Assembly (NCBI GenBank): GCA_004153385.1
Contig: SDAL01000002.1
Span: 434,001 to 498,000, forward strand
Source: Paracoccaceae bacterium
Lineage (GTDB): Bacteria; Pseudomonadota; Alphaproteobacteria; Rhodobacterales; Rhodobacteraceae
Direction of reading: 5' to 3'
DNA length: 64,000 nt
The notes below the pieces were generated by a model, which saw nothing but the letters and a program-made list of their open reading frames with translations, was not told the origin of the DNA and searched no databases. Shown here one piece after another: positions 1 to 8,696 of the stretch; the stretch's first letter is position 1, and every line of letters begins with the position of its first letter. The translations under genes and the position numbers were made by a program.

Positions 1-79
1 GAGGGATCGACAAAAGGCAAGGCTTTCAGATGGCGGGCATGGGGCCGCACAGCGCCTGCATCCGAAACCCTGCACGCAC

Positions 80-556
80 TCAGGCGCGCAGGCCGGTTTC
101 TTGCAAAATACCACGGCGTTTGGCTTCATAGTAATAGCCGCTGGAATACCACTTTACCGCACGATCTTGCGAGCCATCGGCACACATCCACGCGCCACGC
201 AGGTACTTACCGGCGTATTTCAGATTGGTTTCGGCATCCAGAAGGTCGTGAGGATTGCCCCTGAACCCCATCGTGCGGGCAGTTTGCGGCAAAATCTGCA
301 TCAAACCGAAATAGGGGCCATTACGCGCGCTGGGGCGATACCCGCTTTCGCGCTGGATCACGCGATGGGTCAGGCTGCGCGGCATGCCATAGGCGTCGGA
401 ATAGCGGTTGATCAACCGCCGCAATTCAGCCGTTTCGTTGGGATTAAGCCCTTTAACGCGCGGATCGGCAAAGTTCATGCGATCTGCATCGGGCGATGAT
501 CCACAAGCCGCAAGGGCCAAGAACCCCAAACAGGCACCACGGCGGGACAACAGCAT
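80..556 (-). CDS. Lipoprotein lytic transglycosylase (SLT domain)
   Basis: A predicted periplasmic, membrane-anchored enzyme that cleaves the MurNAc-GlcNAc bond of peptidoglycan. The 158-residue protein starts with a lipoprotein signal ending in a lipobox (LAAC, Cys18). The rest is one SLT fold: the likely catalytic Glu lies in RESGYRP (about residue 70), followed by GLMQI and a tyrosine-rich C-terminus (WYSSGYYY), all typical of the Slt/MltC/EmtA-like family. It is short for the group, essentially signal plus catalytic domain. It ends before the next gene's convergent neighbourhood and is not obviously in an operon. The family assignment is firm; the exact subfamily and physiological role are not. 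Confidence 0.9.
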   Translation of the reverse strand: MLLSRRGACLGFLALAACGSSPDADRMNFADPRVKGLNPNETAELRRLINRYSDAYGMPRSLTHRVIQRESGYRPSARNGPYFGLMQILPQTARTMGFRGNPHDLLDAETNLKYAGKYLRGAWMCADGSQDRAVKWYSSGYYYEAKRRGILQETGLRA

Positions 557-708
557 CTAATACTCTCCGGAAAGGATATACCGCGCCGACCCTAGCAATG
601 GCACGTGGCGGGGGAAAGCATGCTTGGGCGACGTGGCGTCAGATCGGCGGGAAATTGCCGGTGGCGGGTCACGGCGTCACGGCGTCACATGGCCCGCAAA
701 TGCGCCGG

Positions 709-3150
709 CTACAGCTTTACCCGCCTTAAGCGCAGCGCATTGCTGACCACGAATGTCGAGGAAAACGCCATGGCCGCCGCCGCCAGAAGCGGCGATAAGC
801 CCGGCCCGCCAAAGGGCACAAGCACCCCCATTGCGACCGGGATCAGCGCGGCATTATAGGCGAAGGCCCAAAACAGGTTTTCGTGGATATTGCGCATGAC
901 CTTTCGCGACAGGGTGATCGCGCGGGCCACCCCTTGCGGGTCGCCCTGCATCAAGACCACGTCCGCCGCCTCGATTGCGACGTCCGTGCCGGTGCCGATC
1001 GCAAGACCCACATCCGCTGCTGCAAGCGCGGGTGCATCATTGATGCCGTCACCGACAAACGCCAGTGTGCCTTGCGCCTTGAGATCCTCGATGGCGCGCA
1101 CTTTGCCATCCGGCATGACGCCCGCGATGACATGTGAAATCCCCAGCTGTTTGCCGACAGCCTGTGCCGTGGCCTCGGTGTCGCCTGAAATCAGAACGAC
1201 CTTGATCCCGCGGTCCTGCAGCGCCGCAATGGCGGGGCGCGCTTCAGGTTTTACCGGATCGGAGACGGCGGCGAGGGCGGCCAGTTGCCCGTCCACCGCA
1301 ATCCATACAGGCGTCTTTCCGTCTTCGGCCAAGGCCCGTGCCGCAGGTTCCATTGCGGCGGTGGCGATGCCTGCCTGCGTCATGGCGCGCAGGTTGCCGA
1401 TGACGATTGCGTGCCCGTCGGCCTGCGCGGTCAGGCCCAGACCGGTCTGGGTTTTCACCCGTTTGGCCTGTGCTGGCGCCAGCCCGCGTGCCTGTGCGCC
1501 ACGGATGATGGCTGTGGCAAGCGGATGCTCGGACCGGCCCTCGGCGCCGGCCGCAAGCCTGAGGGCCTCCTCGGCGCTGATCGGGCCACCGGCCTCCAGC
1601 AGATCTGTCAGATCGGGATGGCCCTGCGTCAGGGTGCCGGTTTTATCAAAGGCCACGGTTTTCGATTCCGCCAGCCGTTGCAGCGCATCGCCACGTCGAA
1701 ACAGCAGCCCCGCCTGCGCCGCGCGGCCCGTGCCCACCAGAATGGAGACCGGCGTAGCAAGGCCCATGGCGCAGGGGCAGGCAATAATCATCACCGAAAT
1801 CGCGGCCACCAGCGCGGCGGTCAATCCCGCATCAGCCAGCATCCATATTCCGAATGTCAGCACAGACAAAGCGATGACAACCGGCACAAAGACCCGCGTG
1901 ACCCGATCCACCATCGCCTGCACGGGCAACTTGCTGCCTTGCGCCTGCTCGACCATGGTGATGATGCGCGACAATACCGTATCGCCCCCTGTCGCGGTCA
2001 CCCGGTAGGTGAGCGGGGACTGGCCGTTGACCGTGCCGCCTGTGATCGGGCTGCCATCGGTTTTTTCCACCGGTGCGGGTTCGCCGCTTAGCATGGACTC
2101 GTCGATCCAGCCATGCCCGTCGGTGACGATGCCATCCACTGCCACGCGCCCGCCGGGGGGCAATTGCACGATGTCGCCGGTTGCCAGATCGGCCACCGGC
2201 AGGTCTATCACGCTATCGCCCCGCTCCACCCGCGCTGTATCGGGGCGCAATCCCACCAGCCGTGAAATCGCTTCGCCGGCGCGGCCTTTGGCGCGTGCCT
2301 CCAGCCAGCGGCCCAGCAAGATCAGCGTGACAATCATTGCGGCGGCCTCGAAATACACACCGCGCGCGGAGGCGGGGACCAGATCGGGTACGATGGTCAC
2401 AATGGCGCTGTAGCCGAAGGAGGCAAGCGCGCCCAAAGCCACAAGCGAGTTCATCTCCGGCTGGCCCCGAAACAGCGCAGGCAGTCCAAGACGGAAGAAC
2501 ACCCGTCCCGGAACCGCCAGAACAATCGCGCTGAGCACCATCTGGATCCACCAGCTTGCGGACATGCCGATGGTTGTGGCGATCAGCCGGTGCAGTGCTG
2601 GGATCATATGCGCGCCCATGGCCAGCACGAACACCGGCACTGTCAGCGCGGCGGCGATCCACATGTCGCGTTTCAGGTTATGGGCCTCGGCCTGCTGTTT
2701 GTGGCTGAGGGTTGCCGGCGCTTCCTGCGTGGTCGTGGCGGTTGCGCTATAACCTGCGGCTTTTACCAGCCCGATCAGCTCCGTCGGCGATATGGCCCCT
2801 TGGGCGTAGGTGACATCGGCCCCTGATGTGGCAAAGTTGACGCTTGCACGAATCACCGCCGGATGGGCGTAAAGCGCCCGCTCGATCCGGCCTGCACAAC
2901 TGGCGCACGTCATGGCGTCAATCTCAAGGTGCAGTGTGGCGGTGCTGGCCGGATAGCCTGCCTGTTCCAGCGCTTGCGTCAGATCGGCTGTATCGGCGGG
3001 GGGGGCGAAGTCGACCTGCGCGGAACGTGCCATCAAGTTGGCACTGACCGTTTTTACCCCCGTGATCGGGCGCAGCGCGGCCTCCACCCGTCCGGTGCAT
3101 GCACCGCAATGCATGCCATCAATTGTGAAGCGGACAGTCGAGGCGGTCAT
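709..3150 (-). CDS. copA: Copper-translocating P1B-type ATPase
   Basis: Exports Cu(I) across the inner membrane at the cost of ATP. Two N-terminal heavy-metal-associated domains carry GMHCGAC (about residues 12-18) and AMTCASC (about 79-85). Membrane segments follow. The ion-binding CPC motif is at about 458-460, the phosphorylation motif DKTGT at about 502, then SEHPL and GDGIND. The full length is about 813 residues. I start at the ATG at 3150, preceded by GGAAA; an in-frame start 30 bases upstream would add ten residues unlike the family. Two HMA domains and CPC argue for a CopA detoxification pump; a CcoI-type pump supplying cytochrome oxidase is the alternative. No CueR-like site was recognised upstream. 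Confidence 0.93.
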   Translation of the reverse strand: MTASTVRFTIDGMHCGACTGRVEAALRPITGVKTVSANLMARSAQVDFAPPADTADLTQALEQAGYPASTATLHLEIDAMTCASCAGRIERALYAHPAVIRASVNFATSGADVTYAQGAISPTELIGLVKAAGYSATATTTQEAPATLSHKQQAEAHNLKRDMWIAAALTVPVFVLAMGAHMIPALHRLIATTIGMSASWWIQMVLSAIVLAVPGRVFFRLGLPALFRGQPEMNSLVALGALASFGYSAIVTIVPDLVPASARGVYFEAAAMIVTLILLGRWLEARAKGRAGEAISRLVGLRPDTARVERGDSVIDLPVADLATGDIVQLPPGGRVAVDGIVTDGHGWIDESMLSGEPAPVEKTDGSPITGGTVNGQSPLTYRVTATGGDTVLSRIITMVEQAQGSKLPVQAMVDRVTRVFVPVVIALSVLTFGIWMLADAGLTAALVAAISVMIIACPCAMGLATPVSILVGTGRAAQAGLLFRRGDALQRLAESKTVAFDKTGTLTQGHPDLTDLLEAGGPISAEEALRLAAGAEGRSEHPLATAIIRGAQARGLAPAQAKRVKTQTGLGLTAQADGHAIVIGNLRAMTQAGIATAAMEPAARALAEDGKTPVWIAVDGQLAALAAVSDPVKPEARPAIAALQDRGIKVVLISGDTEATAQAVGKQLGISHVIAGVMPDGKVRAIEDLKAQGTLAFVGDGINDAPALAAADVGLAIGTGTDVAIEAADVVLMQGDPQGVARAITLSRKVMRNIHENLFWAFAYNAALIPVAMGVLVPFGGPGLSPLLAAAAMAFSSTFVVSNALRLRRVKL

Positions 3151-3300
3151 GGTAATTTCCTTCAATACACTACCACGCAATGCGTGAAGCCGTCGGCGGA
3201 CATAAAATGGGGCCAGCAGGCAATGCCACAGGGCGACTGCTGTGTCTCAAATCAAACGGTTCTACTATTATCTATGCGATCTGGTCCCTTTTTAAAGGTA

Positions 3301-3314
3301 TTGCCCTATATCAA
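3301..3314. promoter_or_regulatory. Candidate FnrL/FNR box
   Basis: TTGCC-CTAT-ATCAA resembles the FNR/FnrL consensus TTGAT-N4-ATCAA; the right half-site is perfect and the left matches three of five bases. It lies between the divergent copper ATPase and L,D-transpeptidase genes and could serve either. FnrL boxes are common in front of metal and respiration genes in this order. This is a motif match only, with two mismatches. Confidence 0.35.
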
Positions 3315-3419
3315 AGCCAACAGCCCGCCTGATGCATAGGGGTCGAGTGCGCCCGATACCGTGCGGCCTACGCGCCCGACCCTCAGACGGGACAGAAATT
3401 TGATTAACCGGAGGATGCG

Positions 3420-4013
3420 ATGAAGCGTCGAACCCTGCTGACGTCATTGGCGGCCATGCCGGCTTTGGGTGCACCCATGCTGGCACTGGCTGAAGGCAAC
3501 GCGATTGAAACAGCGACCCAGCCGCAACAGAACACATGGCCGATTGCACAGCAATATTATCCGCGCCGTGTGCGGGTGCGCCCTAATCTTGAGGTCGGCT
3601 CGATCATCGTGCTGTCCGACAAGTTCTTTTTGTATCACGTCGTGGCCCCGGGCGAGGCCATGCGCTATGGTGTGGCGGTCGGCACCGCAGAGCTGGTGTT
3701 CCGCGGCAAGGCCAAGATCGCGCGCAAGGTGAAATGGCCCAGCTGGACGCCCACCCCCGATATGATCGAGCGCAACCCCGCCGCCTATAAGAAATATGCC
3801 GACGGCATGCCGGGCGGGCCGACCAATCCGCTGGGTGCGCGTGCGCTTTATCTTTATCAAGACGGGCACGACACCGCGATCCGTATCCACGGTACGACCT
3901 CGCCCAGCTCCATCGGGCATGCGGTGTCCAACGGGTGTTTGCGCATGGTCAATGACCATGTGATTGCGCTCTATGATCAGGTGCCGATCGGCACGCCGGT
4001 CACCGTTTACTAA
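3420..4013 (+). CDS. L,D-transpeptidase (YkuD domain), exported
   Basis: Predicted to form 3-3 peptidoglycan cross-links or to attach proteins to peptidoglycan in the periplasm. The 197-residue protein begins with an RR-containing signal peptide (about residues 1-25). The YkuD domain fills the rest, with His157, His167 and the catalytic Cys173 in the motif HAVSNGCLRM. The start ATG follows GGAGGATGCG-type spacing. A perfectly placed hairpin terminator follows at 4053-4082, so it is probably monocistronic. Together with the lytic transglycosylase at the left edge this part of the window has two cell-wall enzymes, though they are not linked in one operon. Confidence 0.92.
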   Translation: MKRRTLLTSLAAMPALGAPMLALAEGNAIETATQPQQNTWPIAQQYYPRRVRVRPNLEVGSIIVLSDKFFLYHVVAPGEAMRYGVAVGTAELVFRGKAKIARKVKWPSWTPTPDMIERNPAAYKKYADGMPGGPTNPLGARALYLYQDGHDTAIRIHGTTSPSSIGHAVSNGCLRMVNDHVIALYDQVPIGTPVTVY

Positions 4014-4052
4014 GCTGGCGTTCCCCGGCCGGTTGGCATGGGGTTGCAAGAG

Positions 4053-4082
4053 GCGCGTCCTTTAGGCAGGGGCGCGCTTTTT
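4053..4082 (+). terminator. Rho-independent terminator after the L,D-transpeptidase
   Basis: GCGCGTCC (4053-4060) pairs with GGGCGCGC (4070-4077), with one G-T pair and a nine-base loop, and is followed by five T. It lies 40 bases after the stop codon. Confidence 0.8.
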
Positions 4083-4244
4083 GCGTGTCGTGTGGGCGGT
4101 GCAGCGTCGCGCCGTCACATCGGCCCAGAGCACCGATTGCGCATGGCTTAGAAGGGTGCCGCACGGGCAGGGCGGAATAATCACAAGATTTTACGCATTA
4201 CGTCTTGACGCCATTGGCGTTGCGCCGTAATTACCCGCCGCAGT

Positions 4245-4321
4245 GGCAAGGTAGCTCAGCTGGTTAGAGCACACGACTCATAATCGTGGGGTCGGGGGTT
4301 CGAGTCCCCCCCTCGCCACCA
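4245..4321 (+). tRNA. tRNA-Met (anticodon CAT)
   Basis: A full cloverleaf folds. The acceptor is GGCAAGG with CCTCGCC, the D arm GCTC/GAGC, and the anticodon stem CACGA/TCGTG with loop CTCATAA (anticodon CAT at 4279-4281). The T arm is GGGGG-TTCGAGT-CCCCC. The 3' CCA is encoded (4319-4321). The first acceptor pair is G-C, so this is not the initiator type. Elongator Met is most likely; an Ile2 tRNA with a modified CAT anticodon cannot be excluded by eye. One A-C mismatch sits at acceptor position 4-69. Confidence 0.95.
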
Positions 4322-4578
4322 CTACTTCCCCTATAGAACGCCGTATTGTCCTACGTGATGACCGGTAGCCAAGGCAGCCCTTTTCATTGGCGACTTGGCT
4401 TGATTATTCACGGCCCTTGGATCATATTTTGATCCGGGTGGGCGATGGCGTCGCCGAATCTGAACCATACACCCCGTTATCTTTCCTGAACGCCGGGACG
4501 TTTCCATGCCGCAATACGGTTTGGGGAAATCCCGCGTTTCCCCGACCTGTCGCGGCTTCATACCGAAGGAGCCATCTG

Positions 4579-5784
4579 ATGGACCGTTCAGACTTTTATC
4601 GTTTTCACCAAGGCGAAAAGCAGTTGCCGTTTGACGCGCAGGAATATGAAGCGCGCCTGAAAATCCTGCGCGCGCATATGGCAGAGCACGGGATTGATGT
4701 CTGTGTGTTCACCTCCATGCACTGCGTCGCCTATTATTGCGGCTTTCTGTATTGCAGCTTCGGGCGGCCCTATGCGCTGGTTGTCAGTGCGGGTGAGTGT
4801 ATCTCGTTCAGTGCGGGCATTGATGCAGCCCAGCCATGGCGGCGCGGGTTTGGTGACAATATCACCTATACCGACTGGCAGCGCGATAATTACTGGCGTG
4901 CGATCAGGTCTGTGGTCGGCACCGGTAAAACCGTGGGCTTTGAGGCCGATCATATGACGCTGGCCCAGAAGGCACAGATGGACGCGTTCATTATGCCTGT
5001 CGAAAGCGTGGATGTCTCTGCCGCCTCGATGCGTCAAAGGATGTTCAAATCGCCCGCTGAAATCGCCCTGATCAAAGCGGGGGCACAGGTGGCCGACACA
5101 GGCGCCTATGCGGTGCGCGAGGCGCTGAAGGTGGGCCTGCGCGAGATCGACATCGCGATGGCCGGACGCGATGCGATGGAGCTGGAGATTGCCGCACGCT
5201 TTCCCGATGCCGAATACCGCGATACATGGATGTGGTTCCAGTCGGGGCCGAACACCGACGGGGCGCATAACGCCCTCACCGCCCGTCGGGTGCAGCACGG
5301 CGATATCCTTAGCCTGAACAGCTTTCCGATGATCAGCGGATATTACACCGCGCTGGAGCGCACGATGTTTCTGGAGGCGGTCGACCCTGCAAGCTTGAAG
5401 GTCTGGCAGGCCAACGTGGCCGCCCATGAATATGGTATGAGCCTTCTGAAACCGGGGGCAAGCTGCGCCGAGGTGACCCACAAGATCAATGCTTTTTTTG
5501 CCGAACGCGATCTGCTGCAGTACCGCACCTTCGGCTACGGGCATTCGTTCGGCATCCTGTCGCATTATTACGGACGCGAAGCGGGGCTGGAGCTGCGTGA
5601 GGATGTCGACACGGTCCTTGCACCGGGGATGGTGATCTCGATGGAGCCGATGCTGACCATCCCGCAAACGCAAGCAGGAGCGGGCGGCTACCGCGAGCAT
5701 GATATTCTGGTGATCACCGAAGAGGGACATGAAAACATCACCCGATATCCCTTCGGGCCGGACTTCAACGTGATCGGCGGCTAA
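4579..5784 (+). CDS. Creatinase (creatine amidinohydrolase), M24 fold
   Basis: Hydrolyses creatine to sarcosine and urea. At 401 residues it is the length of Pseudomonas creatinase (403), and it aligns along its whole length from memory, including the near-identical blocks FLYCSFGRPYALVV and TFGYGHSFG. The residues known to act in creatinase are all present at an offset of two: His230, Glu260 and Glu356. I start at the ATG at 4579 behind AAGGA; the longer open frame upstream (from 4387) is not family-like. The gene stands alone after the tRNA; no sarcosine oxidase or creatininase is seen next to it. A general Xaa-Pro peptidase is the weaker alternative. Confidence 0.93.
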   Translation: MDRSDFYRFHQGEKQLPFDAQEYEARLKILRAHMAEHGIDVCVFTSMHCVAYYCGFLYCSFGRPYALVVSAGECISFSAGIDAAQPWRRGFGDNITYTDWQRDNYWRAIRSVVGTGKTVGFEADHMTLAQKAQMDAFIMPVESVDVSAASMRQRMFKSPAEIALIKAGAQVADTGAYAVREALKVGLREIDIAMAGRDAMELEIAARFPDAEYRDTWMWFQSGPNTDGAHNALTARRVQHGDILSLNSFPMISGYYTALERTMFLEAVDPASLKVWQANVAAHEYGMSLLKPGASCAEVTHKINAFFAERDLLQYRTFGYGHSFGILSHYYGREAGLELREDVDTVLAPGMVISMEPMLTIPQTQAGAGGYREHDILVITEEGHENITRYPFGPDFNVIGG

Positions 5785-6060
5785 GGCACTGCCCCGCGTG
5801 CGCGGCGTTGCGCGGGCGCGATTACGCGGGCGGCGGGGGAAGGGGGGCGTGGGCCGTTCGTGAGCGGTCTGCCTTTCGCATGCGTCTTAAGGGGGGGGTG
5901 GCCTCTACCGCATACCGGCACGGTGCAATCACATCGCGCGCCCGGACCACCGCCGCCCTTATCACCCCCAGCACCTGCAAAAGCGGACTGCCGCCGCGCA
6001 ATAACGGCGGCGGTAAGAACGGTCTGGTTTCGGGGGGCTGGCAGGCGTTGTATCAAAACC
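5785..6060. other. Intergenic region between converging genes
   Basis: About 280 bases of very G+C-rich DNA with homopolymeric G runs between the creatinase stop and the terminator of the converging Hint-protein gene. Short open frames are present on both strands but none has a start signal or recognisable protein. I see no gene here. Confidence 0.6.
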
Positions 6061-6090
6061 CAGCCCTGCACCGCGACAGGCGCAGGGCTG
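6061..6090 (-). terminator. Terminator of the protease-RTX-Hint gene
   Basis: CAGCCCTGC (6061-6069) and GCAGGGCTG (6082-6090) form a perfect nine-pair stem with a twelve-base loop. On the minus strand it lies just after the stop codon and is followed by GGGTTTTG, a short T stretch. Confidence 0.7.
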
Positions 6091-6094
6091 GCGC

Positions 6095-7954
6095 TCAGGC
6101 GTGCTGCAGGTCTTTTTGGTTTTTCATATGCCGCTCGACCATCTGGCGCGCCTTGCGCCCTGCCACCAACGGGGCCGCAGGGGGCAGCGGCGCATCTGCC
6201 GACATGTTCACAAGGCCGAATATCTCGCGGTATTCACGCGCGGTTTCCTGCGGCAGGGTCTGCAGGGCCATTTTGCCGGGATAGAAGCTTTCGGACCAAC
6301 AGCCATCGGCGCGGATAATCTCGTGGGCGTCAAACACCAGATGGATATAGCGCGTGCCGTGATCGGGGCGGTGTTGGGTCACCCCCTCAAGCGCCAGTAA
6401 GGTCTTGGCCGCGATCAGCGCATCCTGCCCCGCCATGCGGCGTGCGATAGGGCTTTGCACCAGAATGCGATGCTGTGGCGAAACGCGCAGTGTGCGGGCG
6501 GGCACATTGCGCCCCAATGCCCCGGGCGCGATAGACACAGGCCACAGGTTGGGATGCGCCACCAAGGTGGGGTGATCCAGCCGCCGGTGCTGGACGGCGC
6601 GCAAAGGCCGCGCCACGCCGTGTCGGGTGATGACCAGATCGCCCGGCTTCAGGGTTTCGATCGCAACCTCGCCGTGAGCGGTCAGTATCATTGTTCCGTC
6701 GCAAAAGCAGATGACATTCACGCTGCTTGCAGTCAGATCCTGCGTCTGGACGTTTTGCAAAATGATCGTGCCACCACCGGCCTGCGCAGGCAGGTCAATC
6801 TGCATCGATCCGTCTTCGCGATCCGTCGCGGCGGCCTTCATCGCGCTGAAATTCTCGAAATATCCGCCCAGATCCAGCGTATCCCGACCGGCATCGAAAT
6901 CGGTGATTGTGTTGTGGTGTCCGGCACCGGCAAAGCTTGACCCGACAAAGAAATCCGCGCCAGCGCCCCCTGTCAGAACGTTGACACCCGCCCCGCCATC
7001 CAGCACGTCATCGCCAGCGCCGCCGTCAAGGATATCATTGCCTGCGCCCCCGAACAGCCTGTCGTTACCGCCGCCGCCATACAGGGTGTCATCATTGACG
7101 CCACCATAGATGTCTTCGTGAAAAAACTGGCCGTAGACGGTGGTGTCTGTCGCGCCAGGCTTTTGCGCCGACAACAGGGTCATGCGTGAAAAATCGTCCG
7201 CTGTGCGGGCGTCGTCGCCCTCCAGCGCCTCTATCGTGGAGGCCAGATCCGCGTAATGGGGCGAGAACGAGGTGCTCTGGACGAAACTGGTCTGATAGTC
7301 GCCCATGCCCGCCGTGCCTGCGCGCGATGATGTGGCAATAAGATAGGTCTCTGTCTGGCCATCGCCATCGGCATCATACGCGAGGAAATTTCCACCACCG
7401 CTCATACCGGCGACGGCTTCGGCCCCGCGGATCGTGAAATATCCGCCCGCATCGCCATCGACGTTCTGGCTGGTATATCCGTTTTCAGACAATGTTCCGG
7501 TGGAGCTGTGCAATGTGCCGCCCGTTCCATCCAGAGAATTTTTGGCGTTTGGGTAGCCCGTGATTGTCACGGTGCCAAACAGATCATCGGGATTGTTGGC
7601 GATCAACAACGAGGCCGCAGGGCCATCGTAGAACGCGCCCGTGCTTTCAAGCCGCGCGCCGATCTGCATGCTCATGTCGTAGCCGGCTTTAAGATAGGAC
7701 TGCGCGCCTTCGCGATAGGCCGTCCACGGTGCGTCGCCATCGGGCAGGGTATAGCTGACCTCGTCGGTGGCATGGGCCTCGGCCTCGCCGTCAAGGCCGC
7801 GCTGGGGGATGGCGGTTTTTGTGGCACCGGTGCCGGGGTTATGGTTGGCGCTGAAATATATCCCGCCGCCGATATGCACACCGGAGAATTTGACATCAAC
7901 CGCCGAGAGATGGGCGATGTCGGTGGTGTCGGGGTCAACAATTTCGATGGCCAT
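6095..7954 (-). CDS. Secreted serine-protease-like / RTX / Hint-domain protein
   Basis: A 619-residue modular protein, probably exported. Residues about 20-240 look like a trypsin/V8-type peptidase: candidate His38 (FSANHN), Asp93 (GYDMSM) and Ser185 in GMSGGG. Residues about 284-335 hold glycine-aspartate nonapeptide repeats (GGAGNDILD-like), the calcium-binding RTX signature of type I secretion substrates. Residues about 417-560 form a Hint domain starting at Cys417/Cys419 with LKPGDLV and SPQHRIL. The start ATG at 7954 has GGAG upstream; no cleavable signal peptide is visible, which fits type I secretion. No exporter genes are adjacent. The RTX and Hint calls are firm; the protease call rests on motifs and spacing. 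Confidence 0.8.
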   Translation of the reverse strand: MAIEIVDPDTTDIAHLSAVDVKFSGVHIGGGIYFSANHNPGTGATKTAIPQRGLDGEAEAHATDEVSYTLPDGDAPWTAYREGAQSYLKAGYDMSMQIGARLESTGAFYDGPAASLLIANNPDDLFGTVTITGYPNAKNSLDGTGGTLHSSTGTLSENGYTSQNVDGDAGGYFTIRGAEAVAGMSGGGNFLAYDADGDGQTETYLIATSSRAGTAGMGDYQTSFVQSTSFSPHYADLASTIEALEGDDARTADDFSRMTLLSAQKPGATDTTVYGQFFHEDIYGGVNDDTLYGGGGNDRLFGGAGNDILDGGAGDDVLDGGAGVNVLTGGAGADFFVGSSFAGAGHHNTITDFDAGRDTLDLGGYFENFSAMKAAATDREDGSMQIDLPAQAGGGTIILQNVQTQDLTASSVNVICFCDGTMILTAHGEVAIETLKPGDLVITRHGVARPLRAVQHRRLDHPTLVAHPNLWPVSIAPGALGRNVPARTLRVSPQHRILVQSPIARRMAGQDALIAAKTLLALEGVTQHRPDHGTRYIHLVFDAHEIIRADGCWSESFYPGKMALQTLPQETAREYREIFGLVNMSADAPLPPAAPLVAGRKARQMVERHMKNQKDLQHA

Positions 7955-8338
7955 GGGGCAGGCTCCAGTTCGCCGAAGGCAACGCAAAGGGACGGGCTGA
8001 TGGCCCCTACGACTGAAAACCGAACACTATTTACTGAACCAAGATCACGGGGATCGTTTTAAAACGCTGCCTTATCCACACCCCGATCCCAGATGCGGAT
8101 AAAGTTCCGGCCACTGCACACCTGCAATCCCGTCCGCACGGGCCGACAGGTATCGCGACACTGCATCAATATGGAAATGCAGCTGTTTCGGGTTGGTGAC
8201 GATAACAATATGAATGTGAGACTAGCGATACTGCCCCCCGTTGCAACACGATAGTGCGCATAAAACGAGGACCGTTACGGCAGGTCTTCGCGCGGCTTAT
8301 GCGGCCAAGCTTAGCGGCTTTAATGGAGGCGCATCGCC
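7955..8338. other. Intergenic region upstream of the Hint protein
   Basis: About 380 bases between two minus-strand genes. It must hold the promoter of the protease-RTX-Hint gene and the end of the small upstream gene's transcript. No open frame with a plausible start and no clear operator or hairpin was found. Confidence 0.5.
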
Positions 8339-8542
8339 CTATCGGCCCAATTGGGCCTGCAACGCCTCGATTGCCGTGATCGTATCGTCATAGCTGTTGA
8401 GTGCCTTGGGGTGCTCTTCGCGGCAGCGGCGATAGAATATTGCCCAGTCCTGCAGCTCTGTCAGCGGGTAGATGTTGGACCACACGCCATTTGTCAGGGT
8501 GAAGGTGGTGCCATCTTCGTTGGCAGCGGCCTGTGCGCGCAT
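8339..8542 (-). CDS. Small conserved hypothetical protein (67 aa)
   Basis: An acidic, soluble protein of 67 residues with no signal peptide or membrane segment. It reads as an aromatic stretch (WSNIYPLTELQDWAIFYRRC) followed by a helical tail ending in AIEALQAQLGR. The start ATG at 8542 sits behind GGGAGA at good spacing and codon use is like that of neighbouring genes, so I take it as real. I do not recognise the family; similar small proteins occur in related genomes by memory, without a known function. The gap of about 150 bases to the binding-protein gene downstream in coordinates contains that operon's terminator, so the two are separate units. Confidence 0.6.
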   Translation of the reverse strand: MRAQAAANEDGTTFTLTNGVWSNIYPLTELQDWAIFYRRCREEHPKALNSYDDTITAIEALQAQLGR

Positions 8543-8630
8543 GGCTGATCTCCCGTTCCTCGTGCCTTGGTGTTAGCTCTTAGCCACCGGTGTGCCAAAA
8601 CGCAAAGGGCAGGAGGGACCGTTTATATGA

Positions 8631-8660
8631 AAAAGGGCAAGCCTGCTGGCCTGCCCTTTG
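8631..8660 (-). terminator. Terminator of the xdh-BMP operon
   Basis: AAAGGGCA (8632-8639) pairs with TGCCCTTT (8652-8659). Read on the minus strand, the stem is followed by TTTTTCAT. It lies about 40 bases past the stop codon of the binding-protein gene, the last gene of the operon. Confidence 0.85.
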
Positions 8661-8696
8661 TGTGTTCGTGCCGCCCCGAACGGGCGTGTGCACAGA

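Noticed and set aside
661-700. Short GTCACGGC repeats after the copper ATPase gene
   Set aside because: Only two to three 8-bp units with no further structure; likely chance in G+C-rich DNA.
890-2008. 372-codon plus-strand frame opposite the copper ATPase gene
   Set aside because: Ser/Ala/Arg-rich shadow frame; the ATPase reading has all expected motifs.
4588-5730. 380-codon minus-strand frame opposite creatinase
   Set aside because: The creatinase reading matches its family end to end.
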